Shown: in pieces, positions 1-10,556 of the stretch
Numbering within the stretch: position 1 is the first letter of the stretch
Layout of the letters: every line of letters begins with the position of its first letter
DNA from: Plazaster borealis
Taxonomy: Eukaryota > Echinodermata > Asteroidea > Forcipulatida > Labidiasteridae
Assembly (NCBI GenBank): GCA_021014325.1
Contig: JAJGQC010000042.1
Location: 1 to 64,000 of the forward strand
Direction of reading: 5' to 3'
DNA: 64,000 nt
Notes under the pieces: model-generated
What the model was told of the DNA's origin: nothing
The model's input: the letters and a program-made list of their open reading frames with translations, nothing else
Database searches by the model: none
Translations under genes and position numbers: made by a program

Positions 1-147
1 CATTGTATAATCTAAATTCTTTTTTTAAACAGGCTTGATACGTCATAACTGCTTTGAATACAAAAAGACTTTCCTATTCACTTGAGTAATTTGAAAATGT
101 TATTGGCGAAACAGCTCGGCATATGTCTAGTTAACCTTTTTTTCTTT
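1..147. other. AT-rich sequence with no recognised feature
   Basis: Short AT-rich stretch before the foldback element. I see no open frame, repeat or regulatory motif that can be supported. Confidence 0.5.
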
Positions 148-528
148 ATTAAAGGAACACGTTGCCTTGGATCGGATGAGCTGGTAAATAAAAGTTAGCT
201 TGTAATCGCTTGTTATGTAAAATGCATATGGTTAGAAAGATATCAAAGTAGATAATGAACCACACAAATGTCGCTGAATAGTGGTGGTTTTCATTTGCGA
301 CGAACATGTGTCGCCATTTGTGGAGTCAAAACTTGACTCCCAAAATGGCGACCGTGTTTGTTCACGATGTAAAAGGAAAATCACGCACTTCGAGACATGT
401 TTGTGTGGATCATTGTATTCTACTTATAAAATATCTTTCTAGCCATATGCATTTTATAACAAACGGTTCCAAATGCTATTTTATAGACCAACTCGGGCCT
501 CCGATCCACGGCAACGTGTCCCTTAACT
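148..528. mobile_element. Palindromic foldback / MITE-like element
   Basis: The two ends are inverted copies. AAAGGAACACGTTGCC at 151-166 matches the reverse complement of the sequence around 506-524. Further inside, GCATATGGTTAGAAAGATAT (224-243) matches the reverse complement of 431-450. The centre, near 320-345, is a second palindrome: GAGTCAAAACTTGACTC flanked by CGCCATTT and AAATGGCG. The whole unit of about 380 bp can therefore fold into one long imperfect hairpin. It encodes nothing convincing, since a 114-codon frame inside it is a by-product of the repeat. From memory it resembles a foldback family common in echinoderm and other marine invertebrate genomes. That resemblance is recollection and has not been checked. 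Confidence 0.8.
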
Positions 529-1181
529 TCAAAAATACTAACTTTCCAGTTAACCATACACACAAATTTCACGAAAAATTAAAAAAATTTGGTAACAAAC
601 ATGAACTAATAAGTTATTCAACTAGAGTAGTACTTACTATGCAGGTCTAATGTCTAATAATCAAAGGAGAAGAAAGGAATCGTATAATATCACCGTCTTC
701 ATGACTGCAGCGAAAAACCTTAATATTTATTTTTATTTATTTATTTATTTATGTATAGGGCCTCATTATGAATTATTTTTAATTTATTCCTGTTTTGCTT
801 TTTTTTTTTTTTTTTACTTATTAATACTTACTTATAACTGCATGGTGTTTCTTCCACTCTTTTTACATCGAAGCCACATCTCGAGTCGGCTTTATAGTCG
901 TACCTGTAGGCTGTATCAATCTCAAAATGCATCCCACCTTTTTGTTATTCTAAAACCCGCTTCCACATACTCCCTTCAAATCTTTATCAATTCCAAACTA
1001 TACCCCCACTTGTCTGCTGTTCTGACCCGCCCCCAATATTATCACCCTTGGAATGTGCAACACTTTTCTACCAATCTGGATCCACCACCAATCATCAGCC
1101 GCCCCTACAAACTGTATTACATGATTTTCCACTTGACACGTAATTCATGCAATAATTTTGTCCTTGAATTTCTGTTTATAG
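529..1181. other. T-rich non-coding stretch, possibly intronic
   Basis: Contains a TTTA-type microsatellite near 726-752 and a poly-T run at 799-815. An open frame runs through it (650-1198) but it is low-complexity, T-rich and full of Leu/Tyr/Phe, as expected from base composition. If the exon candidate at 1182 is real, this would be the 3' part of the preceding intron. Confidence 0.5.
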
Positions 1182-1245
1182 AACACTCAAGACGATGACG
1201 AACCTTGGCATGAAAGACCTGGCCTGGACTGAAGAGAGCCTGTGA
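1182..1245 (+). other. Candidate 3'-terminal exon start (weak)
   Basis: A good acceptor-like sequence (TTTCTGTTTATAG, ending at 1181) is followed by a short open stretch. One frame reads NTQDDDEPWHERPGLD and stops at 1230-1232. A second frame reads MTNLGMKDLAWTEESL at its end and stops at 1243-1245. Both would make short C-terminal tails followed by AT-rich sequence suitable for a 3' untranslated region. No upstream exon could be identified, so the gene is unknown. Chance occurrence is quite possible. Confidence 0.2.
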
Positions 1246-2005
1246 GATGGCATCATCATAAATTCAAACACATCATCTTCTTAGCTGCCTCAACTTTGTA
1301 ATTCATTCACTAGGATATTAAGGCACGCCTCACGTAGTGAGTTTTACTTTCTATTGTAAAAAGGTTCTGTTTACATGCACTCTTAAAAACCACCCAGGCA
1401 TGAGAGTGTTTACAAGTATAAATTGGTAAAGTATTTACTGTTATGAGTTTAATTCAAAGATTTTACTGCGTAAACAGATCTTTGTCGCCAACGGTCTTAA
1501 TGGCTGTTTTTGTAATGTAAAGCGAGTAGCTTTGCCTTTTTTTCTAAGTTGGCTGAGTACTGCTGTGTAGATTTTGTAATTCCTGTGAATCATGAGAGGC
1601 CTGGATTCTTCAAGAAGCCCAATGGCGCATCTGGGTTTCCATGCACTCTGTCATCGCCTTTGTGCCCATTGAAATGTTCCAGCATTAATTCACCACTCAT
1701 AGTCTTATGCTTTTACTTAGAAAAATCTGCCTTGCCCTATACAAGAATGAAGTATCAGTCCTGAATCATGGGTAATCTGAATGCAGAAATCAATCTTGTT
1801 CCTAATCCATCAAAGCGCCATGTTGTTCACCTAGGATTCTTTCAAATTATACACAAGTAGATTAAGAATTACTTCCATTTTTGGTGTCTAAGCAGACTAA
1901 AATTGTATTACTTTATAATGTTCTGCATATGCAATGTAGTGAAAATCTTGCAATCTCATTGTTGTTCGGGGGAGTGTAAAGTTTAACAGAACTTTTAAAC
2001 AGATC
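1246..2005. other. Non-coding stretch, no recognised feature
   Basis: AT-rich sequence with no tandem repeat or convincing coding frame. A 71-codon frame at 1549-1764 has no family signature that I recognise. It could be 3' untranslated or intergenic sequence. Confidence 0.4.
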
Positions 2006-2266
2006 GGGGCCAATTTCATAGCTGCTTAACAGTAAGCAAATTTGCTTGCTGCATGTATTTACAGGTTAGCAAACAGAAAAATTAGGCAGTCAGCTTATGC
2101 GTTCACCGCGGGATTTGCATTGTTCATCATTCATTTTCATACAGTAAGCACCAGAGGGTTAGCATGCCTTTCGTGCTTATGGTTAGCAGCACTAAGAAAA
2201 GGAATTGTGCATTGTGCAGTAAGCACAAAAGCCAGTTAGGATAAAGCTCTATGAAATTGGGCCCAG
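2006..2266. mobile_element. MITE-like element with GGGCCAATTTCATAG termini
   Basis: The left end (about 2006-2026, GGGGCCAATTTCATAGCTGC) and right end (about 2243-2266, AGCTCTATGAAATTGGGCCC) are inverted copies of each other. The interior repeats GCTTAC/GTTAGCA/AGTAAGCA motifs in both orientations. About 260 bp long with no coding capacity. Two fragments sharing its terminal motif occur at 11,490-11,630 and 11,706-11,815. From memory the GGGCCCAATTTCATAGAGCTGCTTA motif is frequent in deuterostome marine invertebrates. This was not checked. Confidence 0.7.
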
Positions 2267-3291
2267 CTGAGTGCAAACTTGCCAAATATACTTAGTTGAT
2301 TTTCATATGCGGTAAATTTGATGTATTTATATCACGCATGATGATACTTATCAGCAAAACATCGTACAAACCAAGTAGGGCCTTCAGTTTCTAACAGAAT
2401 CAAAATATATGGAAGCTTAGAGTGAACGCCTCTATCGTCTGTACATTGCATATATCTAAGTTAAACTTTAAGTACTGTATCTTTCCACAGTTTTATCTTG
2501 AAAACTAGATTCTGCAAATCCATGAGAACACCAAAATGCAGTTCTCTATATTTCATGTTTCCTTTGATGCATTTAACTTGGAAACTTGGAAACATGGATG
2601 GTCCTTTTAAAGCTTTGATACAATTTTAGTTTACTTCGACAACTTTTATTGTCTAATTCCCTGTCTCTAAGTGCTAATACAACACTAATTATCAATGATA
2701 CATGTAGGTGCCAGACTATTCTCCACTCACTTGTTGATTTACTTGTAACACTTCGCAGATGTGTTTTCAAGGACAATGTTAACTTCAAATCAAGTGTTTT
2801 CTCATGGGTCTTTTACAAGCGTTTAATATGCTGCCAGCTTAATTATTCTTTCGTTAATTGTTTAAATTAATTAAGAAATGGAATGTTATTTGGTGTAATT
2901 AACATATAACGGCAGATGTTCTTCTTAGTACTTACATAAAGATGTTTTTACAAAAATATTTTAGCCCTTAAATAAGAAGTAGTCTGAAGGATTAGTCACA
3001 AAAGTGTCATTCTGTGCAATTAAATTGTGTAAATAAGAGCTATAGCACTTACAAATAACATTAGCGCTGTTTTAGAGTCAGAAATAAGCATTAATATATT
3101 ACAAAATGACACTTTCCTGTGAATTTTGTCACCAGAATGTGTAAGTCATGTAGAATATTAAAGAGGACACTAGGGAGTGTGTTCTGCATCGTTTAAGGGT
3201 GTTTTGGAGGTTTTAATTTCTAAAATGTTCGTTTTTAATCATTTTTAGTAGTGAAATTTCTGTCTTTAAAAATAAAAATATTTTTGAAAAA
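2267..3291. other. AT-rich non-coding stretch
   Basis: No feature could be supported. Two overlapping frames on opposite strands near 2573-2870 look like chance. Confidence 0.5.
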
Positions 3292-3440
3292 TAATTAACG
3301 AGCATGCGTTTGTAAGGATTTAAGAAAATGAAAGATCATAAAAATTTTTACAGAATTTTAATTCTTTAATGGAAAATGAAAATAATGAACGAGCGTGCGT
3401 TTCAGGTGATTTTAAGAAAATGAAAGACTGTTAATTTTTT
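3292..3440. repeat. Imperfect direct repeat, two copies of about 57 bp
   Basis: The segments 3292-3350 and 3383-3440 share AACGAGC.TGCGTTT and TTTAAGAAAATGAAAGA in the same order and orientation, about 92 bp apart. They lie next to the A-rich end of the SINE at 3442-3766 and may be part of its flank. Confidence 0.6.
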
Positions 3441-3441
3441 T

Positions 3442-3766
3442 TTCTCCAAAAATAAATAAAATAAAATAAAATTAAATTAAATTTATTTTCCGTCTGCCCT
3501 TTCCTGCCCGGTCCACCTCCACCACCTCTCTCTCTCTCTCTCTCTCCTCCATCGTCGTCTCCGTGTCCGCTCCTCCTCTTGTATCTCCTCCTGTGTTGCC
3601 TCCTCTTCTTTGCGTCTTGTGGGTCCGTGTGCGTTCCTCTTGCGTGTCCTTCTTTTGTCCTTGTCCCTTGTCCGTGCTTGCTTGTCCCGGCCGGGGTTCG
3701 AACCGTGTGGGTCTTCCGATCGTGTCCCCTTCGAGCGTGCGCTTATCCACTAGACCACCGCTTGTT
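3442..3766 (-). mobile_element. tRNA-derived SINE
   Basis: Read on the minus strand, the element begins near 3766 with a tRNA-like head. An A-box-like TGGTCTAGTGGATAAGCG lies at 3756-3739 and a B-box GGTTCGAACC at 3704-3695, the usual RNA polymerase III internal promoter arrangement. The segment between the boxes does not form a normal anticodon arm, so this is a SINE head and not a functional tRNA. The body is purine-rich, contains a GA dinucleotide run (about 3528-3546), and ends in an A-rich AAAAT-type tail (3440-3490). Frames on both strands through it (77-121 codons) are low-complexity artefacts of this purine bias. Confidence 0.7.
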
Positions 3767-4498
3767 CCGGGGTTGGAGCGTACATTTTGGACCTGATGAA
3801 TATTAGAACGAATATAACTACACGGTAAAATAAACAATCTTAAAGGTAACCACTCTATCTAAATAATAGAAGCTCTTCGTTGATATTATTTATTTATATT
3901 TTGAATTGTATCGGCCACCATAATTCTTTAGTTGTTTGCTTTTATTCAATAAAATTTAAAACTTTTAAAGGACAGTTTTAATGTGCACATGTTTGTTTCC
4001 CCATTTTTAAAAGTTCCATTTCGCAAATTAATTTCCTCTCAACTAATACATGTATGACAAAAAGATGACAATCAGACAGAAAGACAATTTAGATTCTAAA
4101 AGTTTACCATTTTATTAACAATATTTTTAAAATAATATCAATAACTTTTGAAAGTAAACCTAGAATATTGGTTGTTTCTTCAACAGTAAGTTTTTATCAG
4201 AAAATCATTTATTTATTGTTTTTCAAATATATATTCGATGGGTAAAAGAATGACAAAAGAAAAATTGAGCACATCTTTCAAAACCGAGTAATAATAATAA
4301 TAATAATAAAGAGAGATTTATAAAGCACAAACAGTTGCAGATTGGTTCTGCCTAAAATGGATTTAACAAAAAAGGTTTAAAACAACGATTATTAAACAAT
4401 TTTACAAAAGTACTGTTGCTCTTACACAAAATTCCTGAATAACGGAAGTTTCGTGATGATAATTTGAGGGTAACCACAAGCCTCATGAGTCTCTTTAC
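3767..4498. other. AT-rich non-coding stretch with a TAA microsatellite
   Basis: A run of TAA triplets lies at about 4288-4310. Nothing else can be supported. Confidence 0.6.
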
Positions 4499-4697
4499 AT
4501 ACATGTAGGAATCAGACATTGCTGTCCATGTAAGAACAGATATTGCTGTCCATGTAAGAACAAGGTTGCTGTTAATGTAGGAACAGATATTACTGTCCAT
4601 GTGGGAACTATACTGTCTATGTAGGAATCAGACGCTAGCTGTCCATGTAAGAATCAGACATTGCTGTCCATGTGGGAATCAGACACAGCTGTCCAGC
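4499..4697. repeat. Minisatellite, 24-25 bp unit, about 8 copies
   Basis: The phrase CTGTCCATGTAAGAA recurs with CATG-type anchors at 4502, 4527, 4551, 4574, 4598, 4618, 4644 and 4669, giving a spacing of 20-26 bp. Units vary between ATGTAAGAA, ATGTAGGAA and ATGTGGGAA, followed by TCAGACATTGCTGTC-like sequence. The short frames running through it are not evidence of coding. Confidence 0.85.
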
Positions 4698-5036
4698 TTA
4701 TGTTCCCAGAGCTGTTGTTTTGTCGCTCGTCTTATCAGCATTTCTCCCATCTTGACTGGAGCAGATTTCAAAGATCCACATGAGATCTGGTGCACACAAA
4801 AATGAAACCATAATAATGTAAAAACAACATTTAATCCTAATAAATGTTTCAGTCACGGCCAAATTTTTGTCTACTTTCACTTGGCATCAAACTGATAATG
4901 TCCTGAAAAAATTGCGTATCTCAAAAAAGATCTTATGAAATTTAACCGAGTGAGATTTATTTTTTTTTTTCCTAAACTGAAAAAATCGTAGATCTCAAAG
5001 CAACAAACTTATGTTTAAAAAACCCATTTGAAAATG
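4698..5036. other. AT-rich non-coding stretch
   Basis: No feature recognised apart from a poly-T run near 4960-4970. Confidence 0.5.
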
Positions 5037-5325
5037 GTAAGTTAGGGTTAGGGGCATGAAATTTGGGGTTAGGGGGTTAGATTAGAAATGTGGGGTTAGG
5101 GGGCTAGATTTGAAAAGAGGTTAGGGGTTAGATTAGAAATGGGGTTAGGGGTTAGATTGGAAAAGAGGTTAGGTTAGATTGGAAAAGAGGTTAGGGTTAG
5201 ATTGGAAAAGAGGTTAGGGGTTAGATTGGAAAAGAGGTTAGGGGTTAGATTGAAAAAGAGTGTGTTAGTGAATGGGAAAAGAGGTTTAAATACTGGAAAA
5301 AGAGGTTAGGTTAGGCTTTGGGTTA
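5037..5325. repeat. TTAGGG-rich minisatellite, about 24-bp unit
   Basis: Roughly ten units combine AGGTTAGGGGTTAGATTGG with AAAAG. The first units are irregular, and the best-ordered ones lie at about 5110-5255. GTTAGGG and TTAGGG occur repeatedly, so the tract looks telomere-like. However, the unit is 24 bp with an AAAAGA spacer, unlike a pure hexamer array. It fades into single GGTTAGG motifs by 5325. Confidence 0.85.
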
Positions 5326-5581
5326 GTATTGAAGTTTTGATCCACAAAAAGATATATGATCTTGCATAATTATTTTCCTTAATTAGTTTTAGGAATTAGT
5401 TTACAATATGTGAACATACATGTAAAAATTTATTTTTCTCATGACTTTATGTGGGATTTTAATTGTGAAAAAGATGGGTGTATCAAGTTAGATGTCTACA
5501 GCTGTTTATAGCAGACTAATTAGTCAAACTTATCCAGATTGCTGGGCTGTTGCTACTGCATGATAAAGTTGGCCACAATAG
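5326..5581. other. Non-coding stretch upstream of the LRR-like frame
   Basis: No repeat recognised. A TAG at 5579-5581 closes the downstream frame on its 5' side. An acceptor-like TTCATTTCTTGTTGAGCTTAG ends slightly later, at about 5622. Confidence 0.4.
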
Positions 5582-6018
5582 GTTAATGCATGGTGGCAGA
5601 GTTCATTTCTTGTTGAGCTTAGTCTGGGCTCTGCCTCTTCAAAAGTTTCCATTGACCTTGGTGATTGTCCAATAGAACTGTCTTCTGAAAATCTGAATGG
5701 CCTTGCCTCAATGATGAAAGAACTTCCAGGCTCGGTTAGTATTCAAAATTTTGGCTGCATTCAGCACATTATCCCAGAAAATAATAATTTAGTAGTCAAA
5801 TTTAATTTTCCATTTATGAGCAGAATAAGAAATGGAAAAGCCAGATTTCAGATCCTTGTAATTTGAAAAGATGGAATAAACAATGAAGGAGACATAGAAA
5901 TTCTATTGTGTGATATACAGGGTGTCTCACAAAAGGTAACTTACTGTAAAGGGTTTTTATGGTCAGACTATATGTTTACCAAAGAGAGCATGGCATCATC
6001 TTTTAAAGCTCGGCCTTG
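5582..6018 (+). pseudogene. Degraded LRR-like coding fragment (NLR/LRR family possible)
   Basis: One reading frame stays open from 5582 to 6018 except for a single TGA at 5864-5866 (about 145 codons). The translation is compositionally protein-like. It contains KVSIDLGDCPIEL, then NLNGLASMMKELPGSVSI and QNFGC, spaced like ribonuclease-inhibitor-type leucine-rich repeats as found in NOD-like receptors. After the TGA it continues KDGINNEGDIEILLCDIQG. A possible splice acceptor lies at 5621-5622, so a real exon could start at 5623. There is no start codon context and I found no neighbouring exon. It may be a decayed exon, a gene with a sequencing error at the TGA, or chance. The LRR assignment is inference from spacing alone. 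Confidence 0.35.
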
Positions 6019-6107
6019 AAGCTTTTAATGATACTCTTGGGTTACATTCCAGGTCACCCACTGTGGAGCACCACTGTTCCTGGCGTTTTTTATAACCAGC
6101 AGGGTCA
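6019..6107. other. Linker between the LRR-like frame and the minisatellite
   Basis: No stop appears for some distance in a different frame, which reads into the first minisatellite unit. No independent feature recognised. Confidence 0.3.
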
Positions 6108-6860
6108 ACTTCACTTCAAGGGGCCATCTTGGTCTCCTTCCATACCAGAGTAAGTCAACGTGACCTCATGGGTCATCTGGTCTCTTTTCCAAAACCACAG
6201 AGTAAGTCAGCTTGACCAATGGGTCACCTTAGTCTCTTCCATACCACAGAGTAGTCAGCTTGACTCCTCAATGGGTCATCTTAGTCTCCTTCCATACCAC
6301 AGAGCAAGTCAACTCAGACCTCAAGGGGTCATCTATTCCCTTTCCATACCACAGAGTAAGTCAGCTTGACCTCAATGGGTCACCTTTAGGTCTCCTTTCC
6401 ATACCACAGGCCAACTTGTCTTACAAGGTCATCTTGGTCTCCTTCCATACCACAGAGCAAGTCAACTTCTGACACTTATGGGTCATTCTTGGTCTCCTTC
6501 CATACCACAGGAAAACAACTGACCTCAAGGTCATCTTGATCTCTTTCCCATACCACAGAGTAAGCTGCTTGACCAATGGGTCATCTTAGTCTCCTTCCGC
6601 TACCACAGAGAGCAAGTCAATTGACCCTGGAGCAATACTTTAGTCTCCTTCCATACCACACAGAGTAAGTCAATCACATCCTAAGGGGGTCATCTGGTCT
6701 CCTCTCCATACCACAGAGTAAGTCAGCCATCTCATGGTCATCTTAGTCTCCTTCCCCATACACAGAGTAAGTCAACTTGCTCGCGCTGTCATCTTTGGTT
6801 CCTTCCATACTGGTAGAGTAAGTTACCTCAATGAATTTGGGACATCATCCATGTTAGTCA
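6108..6860. repeat. Minisatellite with roughly 50-60 bp unit containing GTAAGT, about 14 copies
   Basis: Each unit carries GGTCATCTTGGTCTCCTTCC, then ATACCACAGAGTAAGTCA and CTTGACCTCAAT. CCATACC-like anchors recur at about 6138, 6198, 6230, 6290, 6337, 6398, 6445, 6497, 6547, 6597, 6650, 6706, 6757 and 6806. Units differ by many one- to three-base indels. Most copies contain CAGAGTAAGT, close to a consensus 5' splice site. Short frames through the array (61-70 codons) repeat the peptide SIPQS-type motifs and are by-products. Confidence 0.85.
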
Positions 6861-8257
6861 CCATCCTCTCTCTGTCGTTGTTGTATTGTACAAAAAGATT
6901 GGTTAATTTATCTCAAATGTGAATAAATGTTGACGCATTCTTACCAATAAAGGGCAGCAGCGAGAAGTATGTGAGCTCCACAGATTAATAACATCAATGA
7001 CTGGGAACAAAGCATCTGGCAAGACTCCACTCCTTATAGTAGGATCCGCTTTACTCAGACTTTATCATCTGTGGTTCTTTTTTCAAACCACACAGTGCCT
7101 TCAGGCTTTCTGTGTTCTGTCTGACTCTGGCTGGTTATTTCAGAAACGCACTTTCTTGTGTGCATAGGTTTCAAATATGATTAGTTTGCTTGTGAGCCAA
7201 GCCACAGCCATACGCAAGGGGGCATAGGTAATTAGTGTTAATATTGGCAAATTATACACTAGATAAATAAACAAGTATCAAACAAGTGAAGACAATAAAA
7301 AGCACTAGTAGATTCGGGTCAGAGGATGAGAATGTGGCAGATTTTACATTAGGGCATTGGGGCAATAACTAAGTTTTATAGGGGACTCAACACTCATTGA
7401 GCTATACCTACAGGCTAACATGAGCACATATGGAAAACCTACTATAAGCAGAGACAACTAACTAATCACTTTAACTTTGCAGCCATTGAGACGTACTGAA
7501 TACAGCAGACTGATAGTGATACATATCGTCACCCCCTTAACGAAGAGCCACATAAATAATATGACAAATTATTGATGAATACAGGAAGGAGTGTATGCCT
7601 CAATAATTGCATTTTTAGGTTCTCAATGAGGAGCCAACATATCCCCAAAGATGCACGTGATTCATTGCAACAGATGAGCGCAAAGATGTAGGTCAAATCG
7701 TTTTTGGTTTCTTACAATGGAGCCAAAGTGCGTGACAAATGTCAGTGGGGTTTATGATCATGTGTGAGATGCCACGCCAAGCTTTCCTTAGGGATGTAAA
7801 ACACATTATTCAGGGTGTTTTTAAGGTAGGTCATCTCACTTTTGAGGTTTCACATATGGGACAAAATATTAAATAAAGTGCAATTAGGCAATCAGCCAAT
7901 ATTTTAAAAGAAATTAGTTAGGATAAGAAGAGGTTGATTTACTTCTACAGAACCATATGAGATGCAAAAACCTCTGTAAACCCTGGCTTTATTAAGCAGA
8001 TACATTGCATTTTGCAGTTCAAGCTAAGCGTGTAAATCCTTAAATCTCAATCATGCCTTTTGATCCCCAAAATATGTGGCTCTTTCAAGAAAACGGTGAC
8101 GAGCATGCTGCCTGATCTTGACTGGGGCATTTTTTTAAAATATTGAACACTCATTGCCATCTGCGACTCACGGTGCTCGTACTCTGACAAAACACTTCTT
8201 AATTCTAAAGGTGCGTAGGAAGTTCTGAGCACTGAGTCACAGATGACAACAGGTGTT
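6861..8257. other. Non-coding stretch, no recognised feature
   Basis: About 1.4 kb of AT-rich unique-looking sequence. No tandem repeat, no coding frame above chance and no RNA gene seen. Confidence 0.5.
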
Positions 8258-8570
8258 CAAACAAACAAACAAACAAACAAACAAACAAACAAACAAACAA
8301 ACAAACTGCCATTTGCCTGGGAACAAGAGATGGTGCATAAATTCAATATTAGGACCAGGAAATGAATGTTCTTACACTTAACTCTACCTACGGTACGACT
8401 AAATAGATAATTTGGGGTTGAACAAAGAAAATTGACTAGAGCGGACTTGGAGTCCCGTGACCTCAGATTAATGGTCGTCGCCTACCAACTGAGCTATCTA
8501 GCCCTAATATTGGTGGTCTCCTCTATTTTGTCAATATCTTTGTTTGTGGTGCCAGTCATCGTGAAGATAG
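8258..8570 (-). mobile_element. tRNA-derived SINE with TTTG-type tail
   Basis: On the minus strand a tRNA-like head spans about 8504-8432. It starts GGGCTAGATAGCTCAGTTGG, has an A-box-like TAGCTCAGTTGG (8496-8485) and a degenerate B-box in GACTCCAAGTC (8454-8444), and ends CTCTAGTC. The anticodon arm is not canonical and the T-arm has an indel, so it is not a working tRNA. Upstream of the head (8505-8570) lies a leader with GACAAAATAGAGGAGACC. The other end runs into a CAAA microsatellite (8258-8306), which on the element strand would be a TTTG-repeat 3' tail. The head resembles an echinoderm SINE that I recall. The outer boundaries are approximate. Confidence 0.7.
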
Positions 8571-10524
8571 GAGTAAATTCTAATAACGATAAGCATACAA
8601 AACTAAAGAATTTTTTGTTATCCTGTCACTTTGACACATGAACAATCGTGAGGAAAGTAATTTCTTTATTTTTTATTATTTGTACTACATGAATGTAAAC
8701 TAAAAATGACTGGTACAACCTCAACTGTCACAAAGTGTCAGTGACTGGTAGTATCCATTGCTCCATGGTGTACCATGTCACAGTACAGTGCAATTTTATG
8801 AGAGACTAACTTTAGTGACTAAGTGTTTACAACGTGACTACTGTAACCCTGTAAAATATGGGCTAAGGCAGCTTGGTCGGTATCAACAGAGATATGGGTC
8901 TTCTTTCCATAAAGTAGGGGCCAAATGTTAGGACATAGTGTTATTTTCTCTCTTCTCAAAAGATAATGTACTCTCTTCTATATTCCTTTGCATGTTAGTG
9001 GTGGGGATCCAGCTCATACTTATAATGTATAACTTCAATTTCTTGAATCAGATTTTTTGTTTTCATATATACTTATCCAAATTATTTCATCACACTGTAA
9101 CTAGGAGACACTGTGGTGTTCTGCAGTTACAGGTGAAGTGTGAAACTTACACTTGTTTTGCCATAAATTAGGTAGGTTTTCATTGAACAGGCAAATTTAA
9201 ATTTCAAAGGGTAATATGTAAACATTATTGGTATACTGTAATTCAGCTATTTTCACGACAAAACCTTCAAACGTTGGCTACCAAGCAGTAAAGGGCTTCT
9301 ACAGTTTTTGTTTACGCATAACTCTGACACTTCGGTGTTCTTTTGTTACAATCGTGATCTCAAAGAGTCCTGTTCTTCTGGTTATGCATCACATAAATGT
9401 CTGAATCTAGCAAAGTGCATAGTAGGCTCTATCATTACATGCTTTTAGCATACATGTACATGTGTAGCAGTAGGTATTATATATGCAGACAAGACACAAT
9501 AGAGATAAACTAACCTGGTCTTTTTTTATGCTTGGCTAAATCAGAATTTTATTAAGCTATTACTCCTGGGCTGAAGTTCTAAAAAGAAGGAGTTCCAAAA
9601 GAGGTGGTGGAGAAGAAAGACTGGATTGGGCCACAGCTTAATAAATGTTGCACTCTGGCTAACCAGATCGTTCTGTCGTAAGAACAGACTGTCAATAGAG
9701 AATAATCTAAGGAAGAAACTGAGGACATTATATAGGATTTGGAAAGGCTTGGTCACTGACCAGATAATGGGCGGGTGGTCAGTGCATAGAGCAAGGACAT
9801 CTCTATTGTCAGGCAGTACGCATGGCCCATCCATGGGCCATATCACTGCAGGTATAGGTGTGCATACCACAGGGTAAAGCCCAGGTTGGGACTCCTCCGT
9901 TGCATTACAATCACTGACGGAGTCCAGGGTATAAAGGTCCCGCATCATTGCAAAAAATTTATAACCATTTTTTATCATATTTTTATTTTTTTTGAGGAAG
10001 CTGAAACTCCTGACTCACATGTTCCTTTGTGTCCCTGAACCTTACGCCTGCTCTATTCTGGAATCTGCCAATTTTATCCTTGGATGATCGCGTACGTGCA
10101 AAAATAAATGGAAATTTTGTATGCATCTTCTCGGCGACATATGGTCGAAACTGGACAAGACGTGAATGCTTCAGCACATGATAAAGGCCCTTGCATAGCA
10201 ACCACTTATAGAGGGCGCAGTCTTACTTTTAGGGGGCGCAAATTTAACGCCGAAGTTCGGTCAGGTTGTTATGCATGTCATAAGATGCGCGCCTTCTCTG
10301 AGCCTACACAGTCAATTGGTACATGATGATAAAAACGGTAGCACAACTCGGACTTATTAGCTGTAGAATAATGTCATTCGTGGATCTAAATTGTTATTGC
10401 TTGGACCCACTATCAGTGAGTTACTGACATAAAGAATATATTAACGGAATTTCAGCTTCTTAAATCAGGTAAAATTATAAAAACATTACTCAAAATATGT
10501 TCGTATTGTAGAGGCGTTTATACT
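8571..10524. other. Mostly unique non-coding stretch
   Basis: No gene could be supported. It contains a short perfect hairpin (ATGGCCCA / TGGGCCAT, stem 8 bp, loop 4, at 9822-9841). A 145-codon minus-strand frame at 9541-9978 has no recognisable domain. The patch at 10,200-10,300 has AGGGGGCGC motifs and a few CpGs but no clear promoter. Confidence 0.4.
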
Positions 10525-10556
10525 CCAGGACGTCAGTGTACACTGACTGACGTCCT
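10525..10556. repeat. Short palindrome with GACGTC arms
   Basis: GTCAGTGTACACTGAC at 10,532-10,547 is a perfect 16-bp palindrome. It sits within GGACGTC ... GACGTCC arms, so about 30 bp could form a hairpin. GACGTC is a CRE-like core, but no promoter context is visible. Confidence 0.7.

Noticed and set aside
3684..3766. Functional tRNA gene on the minus strand
   Set aside because: A and B boxes are present but no valid anticodon stem-loop can be drawn between them.
8432..8504. Functional tRNA gene on the minus strand
   Set aside because: The anticodon arm is not canonical, the T-arm has an indel and acceptor pairing is poor. It is the head of a SINE.
9541..9978. 145-codon minus-strand frame beginning with ATG
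   Set aside because: No domain, signal peptide or family pattern recognised. One frame of this length is not surprising in 20 kb of six-frame sequence, and the codon content is not clearly protein-like.
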